A stretch of DNA of 64,000 bases from ZC4RG29 sp964521255 (GCA_964521255.1 CAZFRM010000018.1:37583-101582); one strand, 5' to 3'; shown: positions 10,067 through 19,126, counted from the first letter of the stretch. The notes: generated by a model not told the origin, from the sequence alone. Made by a program: numbers and translations.

Positions 10067-10372
10067 TTAACCACTCCTCCAAGTGGTGTTCCAGACATCC
10101 TTGTACCGTTCAGGATGCCTCCTGAACATTGTATTTACAAATGGACATAGCGGAACAACTTTTAATTTATGATCCGTTGCATAAGCAACCATGTTATCTA
10201 ACATTTTTTGACCGATACCTTTCCCTTTTAATTTTTCTGAGACCTCTGTATGGTAAACGATGAGGTTACTTCCGTTAATACCAATTTCCATCTCTGCCAG
10301 TTGCTCTCCATTTTCTTCTATAATGAAAGCGCCTTTTCCGTTATCATTTAATTTTAGTTGAATTTCATTCAT
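10067..10372 (-). CDS. Small GNAT-type N-acetyltransferase (Acetyltransf_CG / YidJ-like)
   Basis: 101 residues, the normal size for the short GCN5-related family (PF14542 type). Seen: GAFIIEENGEQLAEMEI (first strands), YHTEVSEKLKGKGIGQKML (acetyl-CoA binding loop, with GKGIG in the place of the Q/RxxGxG motif) and VVPLCPFVNTMFRRHPERY (the conserved Cys-Pro-Phe segment that gives the group its name). The substrate is unknown; members have been linked to small-molecule or protein acetylation. It is a single gene, convergent with the permease. Confidence 0.88.
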   Translation of the reverse strand: MNEIQLKLNDNGKGAFIIEENGEQLAEMEIGINGSNLIVYHTEVSEKLKGKGIGQKMLDNMVAYATDHKLKVVPLCPFVNTMFRRHPERYKDVWNTTWRSG

Positions 10373-10419
10373 ATTTCAAATGACAAGAAATTTAATTGTA
10401 TGAAGTGTATCGTTTTCCA

Positions 10420-10499
10420 CCCCCTCCCCCCGCCAGCGGGGGACAAGTCTGCGAATGAGTGTAATTGTCATTTCAATTTTTTGTGCCGAAGGTTTTCAA
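10420..10499. repeat. GC-rich palindrome plus TGTGCCGAAGG element
   Basis: A C-tract runs into the palindromic word CCCCGCCAGCGGGG (about 10427-10441), a relative of the larger element at 19271-19340. It is followed at 10468-10499 by about 32 bp that match the reverse complement of 49947-49979 with few differences (core TTTTTGTGCCGAAGG). Both are dispersed non-coding repeats. Confidence 0.5.
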
Positions 10500-10518
10500 T
10501 CTCAGTTTGACTACATGC

Positions 10519-11358
10519 CTACGAAGTCATCTTCATCACACCTTTAACATAGCCAACAGATTCGGCAAGCCCGGCCAAAGGATCTTCGCCGTCTTTTTCA
10601 TATTCAAAAGCGACTGTTCCTGAATATTTCATTTTGCTTAATGCTCTGATTACTCCTGGAATGTCAATTATTCCACGTCCCACTTCTACAGGTACACCTT
10701 CACCGGTGTCCTTGTTTACATCTTTCATGTGTATATCATAAAGCCGGTCTTTATATTTTTCGATCAGGGCAATAGGGTCTTGTTTAATTCGCTGTACATG
10801 TCCGATGTCAATGCAGAAACCTATTCGTTTATCAAGATCTTTGATTTTATTATGCACATCATTGACACTCGAATAGAGTTCATCACCGGGTCCATGATTG
10901 TGAATGGAGAGTTTGATATTATATTTTTTCACCTGCTCATTTGCCAACGGCAATAATTCATGATTAGGCACGCCAATGATCATCTCAAGTCCTGCGTTGC
11001 TTGCATAGGCGAAAGCATTTTCAACTTCCTGGGCAGTTTTCATATAGACGACACCTGCACCATATAAGTTGAGACCTTCACTACGAATTTGAGCGGCAAT
11101 CTTTTTAATTTCTTCCGGTGAACTTTCAAGCGGCATGTGCATGCTTTTCAAAGCAATATTGGTAAGTCCTACGCGCTTACTCATTTTAATTACATCTTCC
11201 AGTTTATAATTTCTTAACGTATAAGAAGCCAGGCCAAGACGCAACTCAGCACTTTTATTTTTTGGTGTACTTGCCAGTGCACTTCCGCTTCCTGTCGCTA
11301 GCGTAGCAAGGCCTGACAATCCTAATAATTTTAGAAATTCATTTCTTGAGTATTTCAT
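10519..11358 (-). CDS. Exported sugar phosphate isomerase/epimerase-like TIM-barrel protein
   Basis: 279 residues. An N-terminal secretion signal resembling a Tat leader (SRNEFLKLLGLSGLATLATG, but with a single Arg) ends near residue 30. The rest is a xylose-isomerase-like / AP-endonuclease-2 barrel: LRLGLASYTLRNYKLEDVI near the start, SIHNHGPGDE (metal-site His), IGFCIDIGHV (Asp and His of the metal site), YDIHMKDVN (His) and TVAFEYEKDGEDPL (Glu). All expected metal ligands are present, so it is probably active. Relatives are annotated as sugar phosphate isomerases; the real substrate is not known. A broken fragment of a similar protein lies just downstream (11523-11722). Confidence 0.88.
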   Translation of the reverse strand: MKYSRNEFLKLLGLSGLATLATGSGSALASTPKNKSAELRLGLASYTLRNYKLEDVIKMSKRVGLTNIALKSMHMPLESSPEEIKKIAAQIRSEGLNLYGAGVVYMKTAQEVENAFAYASNAGLEMIIGVPNHELLPLANEQVKKYNIKLSIHNHGPGDELYSSVNDVHNKIKDLDKRIGFCIDIGHVQRIKQDPIALIEKYKDRLYDIHMKDVNKDTGEGVPVEVGRGIIDIPGVIRALSKMKYSGTVAFEYEKDGEDPLAGLAESVGYVKGVMKMTS

Positions 11359-11410
11359 GGGTGATTCTGTTTATATAGGAAATTGTTTAACAATCCAGAT
11401 TTTTTCTTTG

Positions 11411-11492
11411 CCACAAAGACACAAAGGCACGAAGTTGTTATGATGATAAGTACTGTACTTCGCATTTTCTTTGTGCCTTCGTGCCTTTGTGG
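11411..11492. repeat. CACAAAG quasi-tandem inverted repeat, copy 1
   Basis: Two 24-base arms (11411-11434 and 11469-11492) are reverse complements except for three positions. Each arm is built from about three 9-base steps of the pattern CACNAAGNC. Copies 2 and 3 are at 20621-20707 and 39130-39206. The element lies just upstream of the isomerase-like gene. Confidence 0.75.
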
Positions 11493-11522
11493 CTAGAAAT
11501 GTAATTCGGTACTAAAAATAAA

Positions 11523-11722
11523 TCATGTCAATGCTTCCTTCAACTTCTCCAGCAGCAAAGTTATTTTTATTTTCGGATCGCCGGCACCAAGTGTTTCAAT
11601 CGGTAAATAGCCCTGATAAGAAGAAGCTTTGATTATGTTCATCAGCTTGTTCATGTCCGTATCCTCTTCCGCGCCGTTGATGAAAAACCTTCTCTTTGAT
11701 TTGCCAGTTCACTGCATGTCTT
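11523..11722 (-). pseudogene. C-terminal relic of a sugar phosphate isomerase/epimerase
   Basis: On the minus strand one frame reads HAVNWQIKEKVF and then, after a shift of one frame near 11690, NGAEEDTDMNKLM, ASSYQGYLPIETLGAGDPK and LLLEKLKEALT before a stop at 11523-11525. The phrases YQGYLPIETLGAGDP and INWQIKEKV-type are typical of the end of Bacteroidota TIM-barrel isomerases/epimerases. No start codon or N-terminal two thirds is present. It is not a duplicate of the intact neighbour at 10519-11358, whose C-terminus reads differently. Confidence 0.5.
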
Positions 11723-11729
11723 AAGAATG

Positions 11730-11896
11730 TAATAATTTAGAAATTCACATGAACCGGTACAAAAGAAATTTTCATCTATGAGCATGAAATGAGCATGCGG
11801 TTCCTTCGTCCGCTTAAAAACAAAACATTTTCGGAAGAAATGCCACTCATAATTATCTACATAATTTCCTTCTGCGGTGTGGCATCCTTTAGTGAC
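11730..11896 (-). pseudogene. Relic of a phospholipase D-like (HKD) domain
   Basis: A minus-strand open stretch without a start codon (frame open 11651-11896) contains FVFKRTKEPHAHFMLIDENF followed by CTGSCEFLNY. This fits the HKD pattern HxKx4Dx6GS except that the Lys is His (HAHFMLID at 11774-11797, GS at 11750-11755). It probably derives from a PLD-superfamily nuclease or lipase-like gene. The rest of the gene is missing and the frame runs into the isomerase relic, so the stretch is a graveyard of two genes. Confidence 0.35.
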
Positions 11897-11898
11897 TT

Positions 11899-12048
11899 AT
11901 GAATTTATCATTTGCTGATTGGGTTACATTTGACGGTTCACTTCATAAAGAACAGTTGAAAAAAATAACCCTCTCTTTTATGAACTTCAAAGCATTCTTT
12001 ATTATCCTGGTTTTGGCAGTGGCCTTACTTTGGATCCGGACTATTTAG
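11899..12048 (+). CDS. Possible 49-residue membrane peptide
   Basis: An ATG-to-TAG frame on the plus strand whose C-terminal half is one hydrophobic segment (FKAFFIILVLAVALLWI). A shorter start (MNFKAFF) would give a 22-residue peptide that is nearly all membrane helix. There is no clear ribosome binding site, and it sits in a decayed stretch, so it may be a chance frame or the tail of a lost gene. Confidence 0.22.
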   Translation: MNLSFADWVTFDGSLHKEQLKKITLSFMNFKAFFIILVLAVALLWIRTI

Positions 12049-12137
12049 ATTTATCACTATTTCTGATTTACTGCAAATAATGTCAGGAGTTGACTCGCCC
12101 ACAAGTCCTGACCAAACCCCACAATTCCAAACCAATG

Positions 12138-12166
12138 AAAAAGCCGGACTTTCATCCGGCTTTCTA
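12138..12166 (-). terminator. Rho-independent terminator after the porin gene
   Basis: Perfect 7-bp arms AGCCGGA and TCCGGCT (12142-12148 and 12155-12161), followed on the minus strand by a T-rich tract (GGCTTTTTC). It lies 33-60 bases past the stop of the porin gene. Confidence 0.8.
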
Positions 12167-12198
12167 CCTCTAACTTAAACAAGCAGCGTCACAAAAGC

Positions 12199-13557
12199 TT
12201 AAATCGCAATCTGGTATTGTAATACTAATTGTCCCTTGCGTTCTGTCTTTATCAAATTGCCGCCCTGGTTTTCATAAACCGGCCTGCTTTGGTAATCGAG
12301 TGAGAATTTACTTGTGTGACCTTTAATGAGCCAATTAACTCCAATGGAGTAAACATTCATCCGGTCGCTCAGCCGTTCATAGTCAGCGCTCATCAATGAT
12401 GCATAGGGCATCAATGTGCCCGCATCACCTAATAAGTCTTGCTTAAGTAAATAGCCCACCTGGCTGTAAACAACTGTTCCCGTTCCAAACATTGGGAACG
12501 CATTTCCCTGGCTACCGGGCGCGGGTCCATTTTCAATGCCTGTAGCAGGGTTCATGATACCATTGTAGCGCAAATAGTTAGGTCCATAGTCCAGATCGAA
12601 GTAACCTGCATAGGCAGATAGTGCTGTTCCTTTCTCCGCATTTACAGGAGCATCATAAAACGCTGCAACAGATAAGAGTTTCATATCATGATAAGCAGTA
12701 GTAGTGCCAGCGTCGGGGGTAGTCCAGGTCGCATTCTGCTGCGTGATGAAACCCGCTTCAATGTTCAATATTTTTTTCTTTCCCAAATAAGTTCCGATCA
12801 TGTACGGTGTTGTGTTTGGCTCTTTATCAAAGATGTTATACATAAAAAATCCCTGATATTGTTTGTGGTGCGCGTCATGCGCGAAGGTGGCATTGTCACT
12901 AATCGGCGGTGGCACAGTTCCTGTTGTTGTTATGGGAAAAGGATCGCTCACAATCAGACGATAGTCGAACTTACCCAATTGACCACGCGCGTAGACACTC
13001 AACTTGCGTGAGAATTCATCTGTTTGATCAACTGTGGCCTGCGCAAATACCGGAACATCCATCGTCATGATCGTTCCTACGCTGGGTTGCGAAAAGCGTG
13101 AGAGACCATTGGTAATAGTAAGTCCTGCTCCGAGTTTCAATCGATCATTGTCTTTCCAAACCTTGTATTCACCAAGAGCATCATGAAAGAAAACCTGGAC
13201 TTTACGATTTCCGTTGTTAGCAGCATTCTGTCCAGCCAGGTAGTTAAAATTGTTTTGACCGAATTGAGTGTAGAAAAATACGTGATCCGTAAGCTGTCCG
13301 TAAAATTGAATACGGGTTCTTCGCAGGCCAATATCAAATGTTTCTTCTGTTGGAACACCAAGTACCGTTGTACCGGGATTACTTTGATTGTATCGCAGCC
13401 AAACCTGGTTGAGAAATGTCCACTTTAGATAATGTGATCCATCCTCATTTAATTTCAATTTCATTTCATCAATCGTATTAGGGGGTGACTGAGCACCAGA
13501 ATGAAATGAAACACTAAGCATCATCACACCAAAAAATAAAATTAATGTATTCTTCAT
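12199..13557 (-). CDS. Outer-membrane porin-like beta-barrel protein
   Basis: 452 residues with a clear signal peptide (hydrophobic 4-18, cleavage near SGAQS). The mature part is rich in alternating aromatic strands, for example HYLKWTFLNQVWLRYNQ, RRTRIQFYGQLTDHVFFYTQ, SIGVNWLIKGHTSKFSLDYQ and the final strand KGQLVLQYQIAI, which ends in a hydrophobic residue but lacks a terminal Phe. RTRIQFYGQL resembles the start of phosphate-selective OprO/OprP-type porins. It probably forms a passive channel; the solute is unknown. Single gene with its own terminator. Confidence 0.78.
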   Translation of the reverse strand: MKNTLILFFGVMMLSVSFHSGAQSPPNTIDEMKLKLNEDGSHYLKWTFLNQVWLRYNQSNPGTTVLGVPTEETFDIGLRRTRIQFYGQLTDHVFFYTQFGQNNFNYLAGQNAANNGNRKVQVFFHDALGEYKVWKDNDRLKLGAGLTITNGLSRFSQPSVGTIMTMDVPVFAQATVDQTDEFSRKLSVYARGQLGKFDYRLIVSDPFPITTTGTVPPPISDNATFAHDAHHKQYQGFFMYNIFDKEPNTTPYMIGTYLGKKKILNIEAGFITQQNATWTTPDAGTTTAYHDMKLLSVAAFYDAPVNAEKGTALSAYAGYFDLDYGPNYLRYNGIMNPATGIENGPAPGSQGNAFPMFGTGTVVYSQVGYLLKQDLLGDAGTLMPYASLMSADYERLSDRMNVYSIGVNWLIKGHTSKFSLDYQSRPVYENQGGNLIKTERKGQLVLQYQIAI

Positions 13558-13923
13558 GATTCAATTTTTTGTTCACCAATGTCACATAAAACCGACCATG
13601 AAAATGTCCGTTAAAATTGACTTTGTCAAACTTAAGCCTTCAAAAGGGGAGCTATGTGATTGAGAAGCAGAATTTAATAGCGTTATCCACTTGCGCCAGC
13701 GTGGTGTTAAGTATAAATTATTGGTAAGGGTTCACAGCCTGCCGGCATAGGCAGGATAACGGATCGCTGGGCGTCAACAATATTTTCCATTCCGGACCTT
13801 GCGGATGGCCTATTCAGGTGTGAATATGACCTGCGCGATTTATTGCCAGAGAAACCGTTTCCCTCTTATCCTCAAGCAACGACTCATGAACGTTGCACCA
13901 ATGAGAAATCAATTATAGAGCGT
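13558..13923. other. Intergenic stretch of 366 bases
   Basis: Non-coding as far as I can see. It holds a small palindrome CCTGCC...GGCAGG (13738-13755) of the same style as the one at 20791-20805. An open frame of about 65 codons running from about 13720 to 13947 has no start codon and no recognisable motif, so I do not call it a gene. Confidence 0.5.
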
Positions 13924-14433
13924 TTAAGCTTCACCTGCCGTAAGTAAGTCTGGTGTAATCATTTGAATAAATTCACCATTTCCTTCTTCAATATCTTCCC
14001 AGTTGCTGATAGAAAATTTAAGTATTACCAATCCGGCAGTAGGCATTTCACCAATCTCTGCCTTAGAAAGGTACTCTGCCAGGTAGGATATGGCGGGATT
14101 GTGACCTATGCAAAGGACGGAACTGTAGGCGTCATCAAGTTGCTGGATAAACTCCATGAAAGTCCTTACAGATGCCTGGAACAGCTCTTCATCGGCAATT
14201 ATTTTCCCTAAATCCAATTTAATGGTGTCCGCAATAAGCTGAGCGGTGGTGCTCGCCCGAAAAGCAGCGCTGGTATAAATTATATCCGGAAAAATTTTTT
14301 CCCGGTGCAAATAAGCGCCAATCTGGAAGGTTTCTTTGACGCCCTTTGCCGTTAATTCGCGGTCCCGATCAGCCTGACCTTGTTGTTTTTCAACACTTTG
14401 AGCGTGGCGAAGGAGGTAAAGCATTTTTGGCAT
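13924..14433 (-). CDS. SixA-like histidine phosphatase
   Basis: 169 residues, about the length of SixA. The catalytic RHG-type motif is LLRHAQS (residues 6-12), followed by RELTAKGVKETFQIGAYL, the conserved AFRASTTAQ segment and the second His in CIGHNPAIS (about 118-126). The family removes phosphate from phosphohistidine proteins such as phosphorelay HPt domains or PTS components. The gene is divergent from topA with 111 bp between the start codons. Confidence 0.88.
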   Translation of the reverse strand: MPKMLYLLRHAQSVEKQQGQADRDRELTAKGVKETFQIGAYLHREKIFPDIIYTSAAFRASTTAQLIADTIKLDLGKIIADEELFQASVRTFMEFIQQLDDAYSSVLCIGHNPAISYLAEYLSKAEIGEMPTAGLVILKFSISNWEDIEEGNGEFIQMITPDLLTAGEA

Positions 14434-14544
14434 AGGTGACTGGTTTCGGTTATCGACTGAATCGTGATTGTACCGCTAATATTATCATTCAAATTTGATT
14501 TTTTAAAAAAATGGGGATATTTGGGCCCTTTGAATTTAAAAAAC

Positions 14545-16893
14545 ATGGCAAAAAACCTAGTTATAGTAGAGTCACCGGCGAAAGCGAAGACGATTGAAGG
14601 CTATTTGGGAAAGGAATTCGTAGTGGCATCCAGTATGGGCCATGTGCGTGATTTACCCAAAGGCGGAGATGCGATTGATATTGATAATGGATACGAACCC
14701 ACCTATGAGGTGAGTCCTGAAAAAAAGGATGTTATCAATTCTTTAAAAAAACTAGCGGATAAAGCCGAATTGGTTTACCTGGCGAGTGACGATGACCGCG
14801 AAGGTGAAGCTATCTCCTGGCACCTGAAGGAAGTATTGGACCTAAAGGAAAAGAAGACCCGGCGTATTGTTTTCACGGAGATCACAAAGAAGGCAATTCT
14901 GAATGCCCTTGAAAGTCCCAGGAAAATAGATATTGATCTGGTAAATGCGCAGCAGGCACGCCGCGTTCTCGACAGACTTGTTGGCTATGAATTATCACCT
15001 ATTCTCTGGAAGAAAATTAAAACCGGTCTTTCGGCGGGCAGGGTTCAATCGGTAGCCGTGCGATTGGTTGTTGAACGGGAGCGGGAGATCAGCGATTTTA
15101 CGACAAAGTCATCTTTTAAAGTAAACGCCATATTTGATCTTGGCAATGGCAAGCAATTGGTGGCCGAGTTGGGGGAGCGTTTTGAAAAAGAGGAAGAGGC
15201 CCTTACGTTTTTGGAATCATGCAAGGGGGCCAGGTTCTCCATTGCCGATTTGCAAACCAAGCCATCCAAACGATCGCCTTCAGCGCCTTTTACGACATCA
15301 ACCCTGCAACAGGAAGCATCCCGCAAACTTGGCTTTTCCGTCATACAAACGATGGTCGTTGCACAGAAGCTTTATGAGGCTGGTAAGATCAGCTATATGC
15401 GTACCGACTCCGTTAATCTTTCAGATGAAGCGCGAAATGGAGCCATGAAACAGATTGAATCGGCCTATGGAAAAGATTTTGTACAGCCGCGTCAATATAA
15501 AACGAAAACTACTTCAGCGCAGGAAGCGCACGAGGCAATACGGCCAACCGATTTTTCAGTGACAAATCCGGGTATGGACAGGAATGCACAACGGTTGTAT
15601 GAATTGATATGGAAACGCGCCATAGCATCACAGATGGCGGATGCTGAATTGGAAAAAACTACAGCAACCATTAACATCTCTACCAGTGATAAAAAATTTA
15701 CAGCTTCAGGCGAGGTTATCAAGTTTGAAGGTTTTCTGAAAGTTTATATTGAGTCTGCCGATGAAGATGAAGAGGAGGAAGACAGCAAAGTATTACCCCC
15801 GCTAAAGATTGGTCAGCAGTTGCAACTTGATGAAATGATTGCGAAGCAAATATTTTCACGTCATCCGCCCCGCTATACTGAGGCTAGTCTTGTGAAAAAA
15901 CTTGAAGAGATGGGTATTGGTCGTCCCTCCACTTATGCCCCGACCATTACAACTGTTCAAAAGCGAGGATATGTAGTAAAGGAAGGCCGGGAAGGCGTAG
16001 AACGGAACTATAAAGTATTCAGACTTAGCAAAGATCAAGTTACCAAACATGATGAAACTGAAATAACCGGAGCGGAGAAGAATAAACTCTTCCCGACAAA
16101 CACGGCGATGATCGTGAATGACTTTCTTGTTGAACATTTTCCAGACATCACTGACTACTCCTTTACTTCAGAGATCGAACTTGAGTTTGATGAGATCGCA
16201 AATGGTAAGCTGGCCTGGAAAAAGATGATTGATGACTTCTACAATCCTTTCCACAAAAAAGTAAGCAAAACAGAAAAAGTAGAACGTTCATCCGTCGGTA
16301 AGAGCAAGGAATTGGGTGTTGATCCAAAAACCGGGAAGAACGTATATGCGAAGCTGGGTAAATTCGGCGCTTATGTTCAGATCGGAGAAAATCCTGACGA
16401 CAACGGAGGAGAGAAACCAAAATTTGCAAGCTTTCGCCAGGGACAGTTCATTGAAAATATTTCACTCGAGGATGCACTTGAATTATTTAAACTGCCCCGT
16501 GAAGTAGGCGAGTTTGAAGAAAAACCTGTTGTAGTCAACATCGGCCGGTTCGGACCCTATGTATTGCACGATAAGAAATTTGTTTCCATTCCTAAAACAG
16601 ATGATCCCTATGAGATCACTTTAGATCGTGCAATAGAATTGATTACAGCCAAACGTGAATCTGACGCCAACAAAACTATTAAGGAGTTTGATACACATCC
16701 TGATATTAAAGTTCTGAACGGACGATTTGGTCCTTATATAAAAGCGGGAAAGAAAAATGTTAAGATTCCAAAAGGTAAAGTTCCCGCGGACCTGACCATA
16801 GAAGAATGTATCACCCTTGCTGAAGCGGCTCCTGAGAAGAAGGCAAGAGGAGGAGTGAAGAGCGCAGTACGGAAGAAGAAAACGAAGGAATAG
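14545..16893 (+). CDS. topA: DNA topoisomerase I
   Basis: 782 residues from the ATG at 14545 (MAKNLVIVESPAKAKTIEGY); an upstream in-frame start at 14464 would add 27 residues that do not look like the family and would lie in the promoter region. Toprim domain: VESPAKAKTIEGYLG (7-21), SSMGHVRDLP, ASDDDREGEAISW (metal-binding acidic triad). The catalytic Tyr is Y284 in SYMRTDSVNL. SAGRVQSVAVRL and GIGRPSTYAPT are also typical. The C-terminus has several Toprim-C-type repeats (LGKFGAYVQIGE, IGRFGPYVLHDKKF, LNGRFGPYIKAGKKN) instead of Cys4 zinc fingers and ends in a basic Lys-rich tail. It relaxes negative supercoils. The family call is secure. Confidence 0.97.
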   Translation: MAKNLVIVESPAKAKTIEGYLGKEFVVASSMGHVRDLPKGGDAIDIDNGYEPTYEVSPEKKDVINSLKKLADKAELVYLASDDDREGEAISWHLKEVLDLKEKKTRRIVFTEITKKAILNALESPRKIDIDLVNAQQARRVLDRLVGYELSPILWKKIKTGLSAGRVQSVAVRLVVEREREISDFTTKSSFKVNAIFDLGNGKQLVAELGERFEKEEEALTFLESCKGARFSIADLQTKPSKRSPSAPFTTSTLQQEASRKLGFSVIQTMVVAQKLYEAGKISYMRTDSVNLSDEARNGAMKQIESAYGKDFVQPRQYKTKTTSAQEAHEAIRPTDFSVTNPGMDRNAQRLYELIWKRAIASQMADAELEKTTATINISTSDKKFTASGEVIKFEGFLKVYIESADEDEEEEDSKVLPPLKIGQQLQLDEMIAKQIFSRHPPRYTEASLVKKLEEMGIGRPSTYAPTITTVQKRGYVVKEGREGVERNYKVFRLSKDQVTKHDETEITGAEKNKLFPTNTAMIVNDFLVEHFPDITDYSFTSEIELEFDEIANGKLAWKKMIDDFYNPFHKKVSKTEKVERSSVGKSKELGVDPKTGKNVYAKLGKFGAYVQIGENPDDNGGEKPKFASFRQGQFIENISLEDALELFKLPREVGEFEEKPVVVNIGRFGPYVLHDKKFVSIPKTDDPYEITLDRAIELITAKRESDANKTIKEFDTHPDIKVLNGRFGPYIKAGKKNVKIPKGKVPADLTIEECITLAEAAPEKKARGGVKSAVRKKKTKE

Positions 16894-17004
16894 GTTATAT
16901 CGGTTAATAGTTATTCGTTATCAGTTAATAGTTGTTCAAAAGTTGTATGTTGTCCTGGACGATAACTGATAACCGATAACTGATCACTGATAACCGGTAA
17001 CTAA
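16893..17004. repeat. GGTTATC/GATAACC quasi-palindrome
   Basis: The topA stop is followed by repeated words GGTTA, GTTATC and GTTAATAG, and then on the other side of a short spacer by their complements CGATAACTGATAACC (16959-17000). Ten-base arms such as GTTATCAGTT pair with AACTGATAAC. It is likely to fold into a long A+T-rich hairpin between topA and the antiporter, both on the plus strand, and may act as a terminator or processing site. Confidence 0.55.
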
Positions 17005-17008
17005 CAAT

Positions 17009-19126
17009 ATGAAAGAGTTCTGGCAAAAAATGTTGCAAGAGTTTCAAACGCCGTTCCAGGACTCGGTGCTCGTGTTTTCCGTAATTCTCTTCATTATCCT
17101 GCTTGCTCCGGTACTACTCAAAAGATTAAGAATACCGGGCATTATTGGGTTGATCATATCAGGCGTTGTTATTGGTCCCCACGGATTATTTCTTATTGAA
17201 CGAAATTCTGCTATAAATCTCTTTTCCACTATTGGCCTGCTGTACATCATGTTCATTGCCGGGCTGGAATTGGACCTGGGAGAGTTCCGCAAAAACAAGT
17301 ACAAAAGTCTCGTCTTTGGTTTCTTAACTTTTCTGTTGCCAATATCGCTTGGCCTGCCGGTATGCTTTTATCTTTTGAAATATCCTCTCGATACGAGCAT
17401 TCTTACGGCAAGCATGTTTGCTACGCATACACTTATTGCTTACCCCATTGTCAGTCGGTTGGGTATTTCTAAAAATGAAGCGGTAGCCATTACTGTTGGT
17501 GGCACCATTTTGACTGACACTGCTGTCTTGATTATTCTTGCGGTAATATCAGGCGCTGTTGAAGGCGGATTGACAAATGCCCTATGGGTAAGGCTGGGAG
17601 TTTCTATTATTATATTTCTCGCTATTGTGATTTTTGTTATCCCCCGGGTAGCCGCCTGGTTTTTCAAACGCCTTGAGGATGAAAAGAATTCGCACTTCAT
17701 TTTTGTCCTGTCCATGGTATTTTTCTGTGCCTTCATTGCCGACTTATCAGGACTGGAACCCATTATCGGGGCTTTTGCCGCAGGATTGACACTCAACCGA
17801 CTCATTCCACATTCATCATCATTAATGAATAGAATTGAATTTGTCGGGAACTCGTTGTTCATACCGTTTTTCCTTATCAGTGTGGGGATGTTGATTGATG
17901 TTCGTGTTCTAACCAATGGACCACAGGCTTTAATTGTAGCCGGTGTGCTGACTATTGTAGCGCTCGCCGGGAAATGGATTGCTTCTTACCTGACTGCATT
18001 ACTATTTAAGTACAGCAAGGCGCAGGGTCGATTGATTTTTGGACTAAGCAGCGCTCACGCGGCAGCCACATTAGCGGTGATTTTGGTGGGGTATAATATC
18101 GGGATCATTGATGATAATATTCTTAACGGTACCATTGTGCTTATTCTTGTCACTTGCCTGGTGGCTTCATTTGTGGCTGAAGATGCAGGAAAAAAAGTAG
18201 TGTTAGAGGAAGCGAATGATGAACCTGAACAAGATCAGGCCAACGTTCAACGAATACTCGTTCCTATTTCAAATCCGGTTACCATGGAGCGGCTTATTGA
18301 TTTTGCCATTATGATGAAGGAGCCGAAAAATTACTTTCCCATTGTTGGTTTGACGGTTGTGGAGGATAATGATCAGGCGCAGTCGAAGTTACTCAATGCC
18401 CGTAAAATGCTGGAGAAGGCGATTACCCATGCGGCTTCTGCTGATCAGAAAATAGAAATCACGGCTACGATTGACCAGAACATAACCAGTGGAATAACGC
18501 GTGTAACGAAGGAAATGTTTATTACTGATATCATTATGGGTTGGCCATCCAGAACTAACCTTGCTGATATTATTTTCGGTAAAACTTTTGCCAGTGTTGT
18601 TAATCAGACTACCCAACATGTTTTTATTGCCAGGTTTACACTCCCGCTCAATATTCACAAAGGCATTCACATTCTTTGCCCACCACTGGCCGAGAAGGAA
18701 GAAGGATTTTATCAATGGCTAAACAGGATATTTCGTTTATCAACGCAGTTAAGCATCAGCACGACATTTTATAGTACGAAGGAGACTTATACTGAAGTTG
18801 AGAACTTTGTCAAAAAACAAAAAATCTCCGCGTCACTTGCCTTTAAAGAAAACACTGACCCGGGGAATTTTACACTACTTCACAAGAGCATTCATCCCAA
18901 TGATATTGTTGTTCTTGCTGCATCACGGAAGGGCAGTATTTCATATGAGCCCCGGTTCGATATTCTCCCACGAAGAATGATCAGGCAATTGGGTGAAAAC
19001 AGCCTGGTTTTCATTTACCCTCATGTACCCGCTGTAGACATACCCTCCGGCTATGCTCAGGAAGCGGATGGCGGATTGCTGGAGCGGGGCCTGGAATTTT
19101 TAAGAGGCTTGAGAGAGAGTAAATAA
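17009..19126 (+). CDS. CPA2-family cation:proton antiporter with UspA-like C-terminal region
   Basis: 705 residues. The first about 390 residues form about 12 membrane helices of the KefB/NapA type, with GIIGLIISGVVIGPHGL, MFIAGLELDLGEF, AYPIVSRLGISKNEAVAITV and EPIIGAFAAGLTLNRL. The C-terminal 300 residues are soluble and look like two universal-stress-protein-like halves (RILVPISNPVTMERLIDFAI, and IHILCPPLAEKEEGFYQWL). It probably exchanges Na+ or K+ for H+ at the inner membrane, with the UspA-like part sensing nucleotide or another cytoplasmic signal. No TrkA-N domain is seen, unlike KefB/KefC. Confidence 0.9.
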   Translation: MKEFWQKMLQEFQTPFQDSVLVFSVILFIILLAPVLLKRLRIPGIIGLIISGVVIGPHGLFLIERNSAINLFSTIGLLYIMFIAGLELDLGEFRKNKYKSLVFGFLTFLLPISLGLPVCFYLLKYPLDTSILTASMFATHTLIAYPIVSRLGISKNEAVAITVGGTILTDTAVLIILAVISGAVEGGLTNALWVRLGVSIIIFLAIVIFVIPRVAAWFFKRLEDEKNSHFIFVLSMVFFCAFIADLSGLEPIIGAFAAGLTLNRLIPHSSSLMNRIEFVGNSLFIPFFLISVGMLIDVRVLTNGPQALIVAGVLTIVALAGKWIASYLTALLFKYSKAQGRLIFGLSSAHAAATLAVILVGYNIGIIDDNILNGTIVLILVTCLVASFVAEDAGKKVVLEEANDEPEQDQANVQRILVPISNPVTMERLIDFAIMMKEPKNYFPIVGLTVVEDNDQAQSKLLNARKMLEKAITHAASADQKIEITATIDQNITSGITRVTKEMFITDIIMGWPSRTNLADIIFGKTFASVVNQTTQHVFIARFTLPLNIHKGIHILCPPLAEKEEGFYQWLNRIFRLSTQLSISTTFYSTKETYTEVENFVKKQKISASLAFKENTDPGNFTLLHKSIHPNDIVVLAASRKGSISYEPRFDILPRRMIRQLGENSLVFIYPHVPAVDIPSGYAQEADGGLLERGLEFLRGLRESK

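Noticed and set aside
13720..13947. Open frame of about 65 codons upstream of the SixA-like gene's end
   Set aside because: No start codon, no motif, and it runs into the antisense of the phosphatase gene.
14464..14544. Longer topA start
   Set aside because: The 27 extra residues are not topoisomerase-like and would occupy the divergent promoter region.
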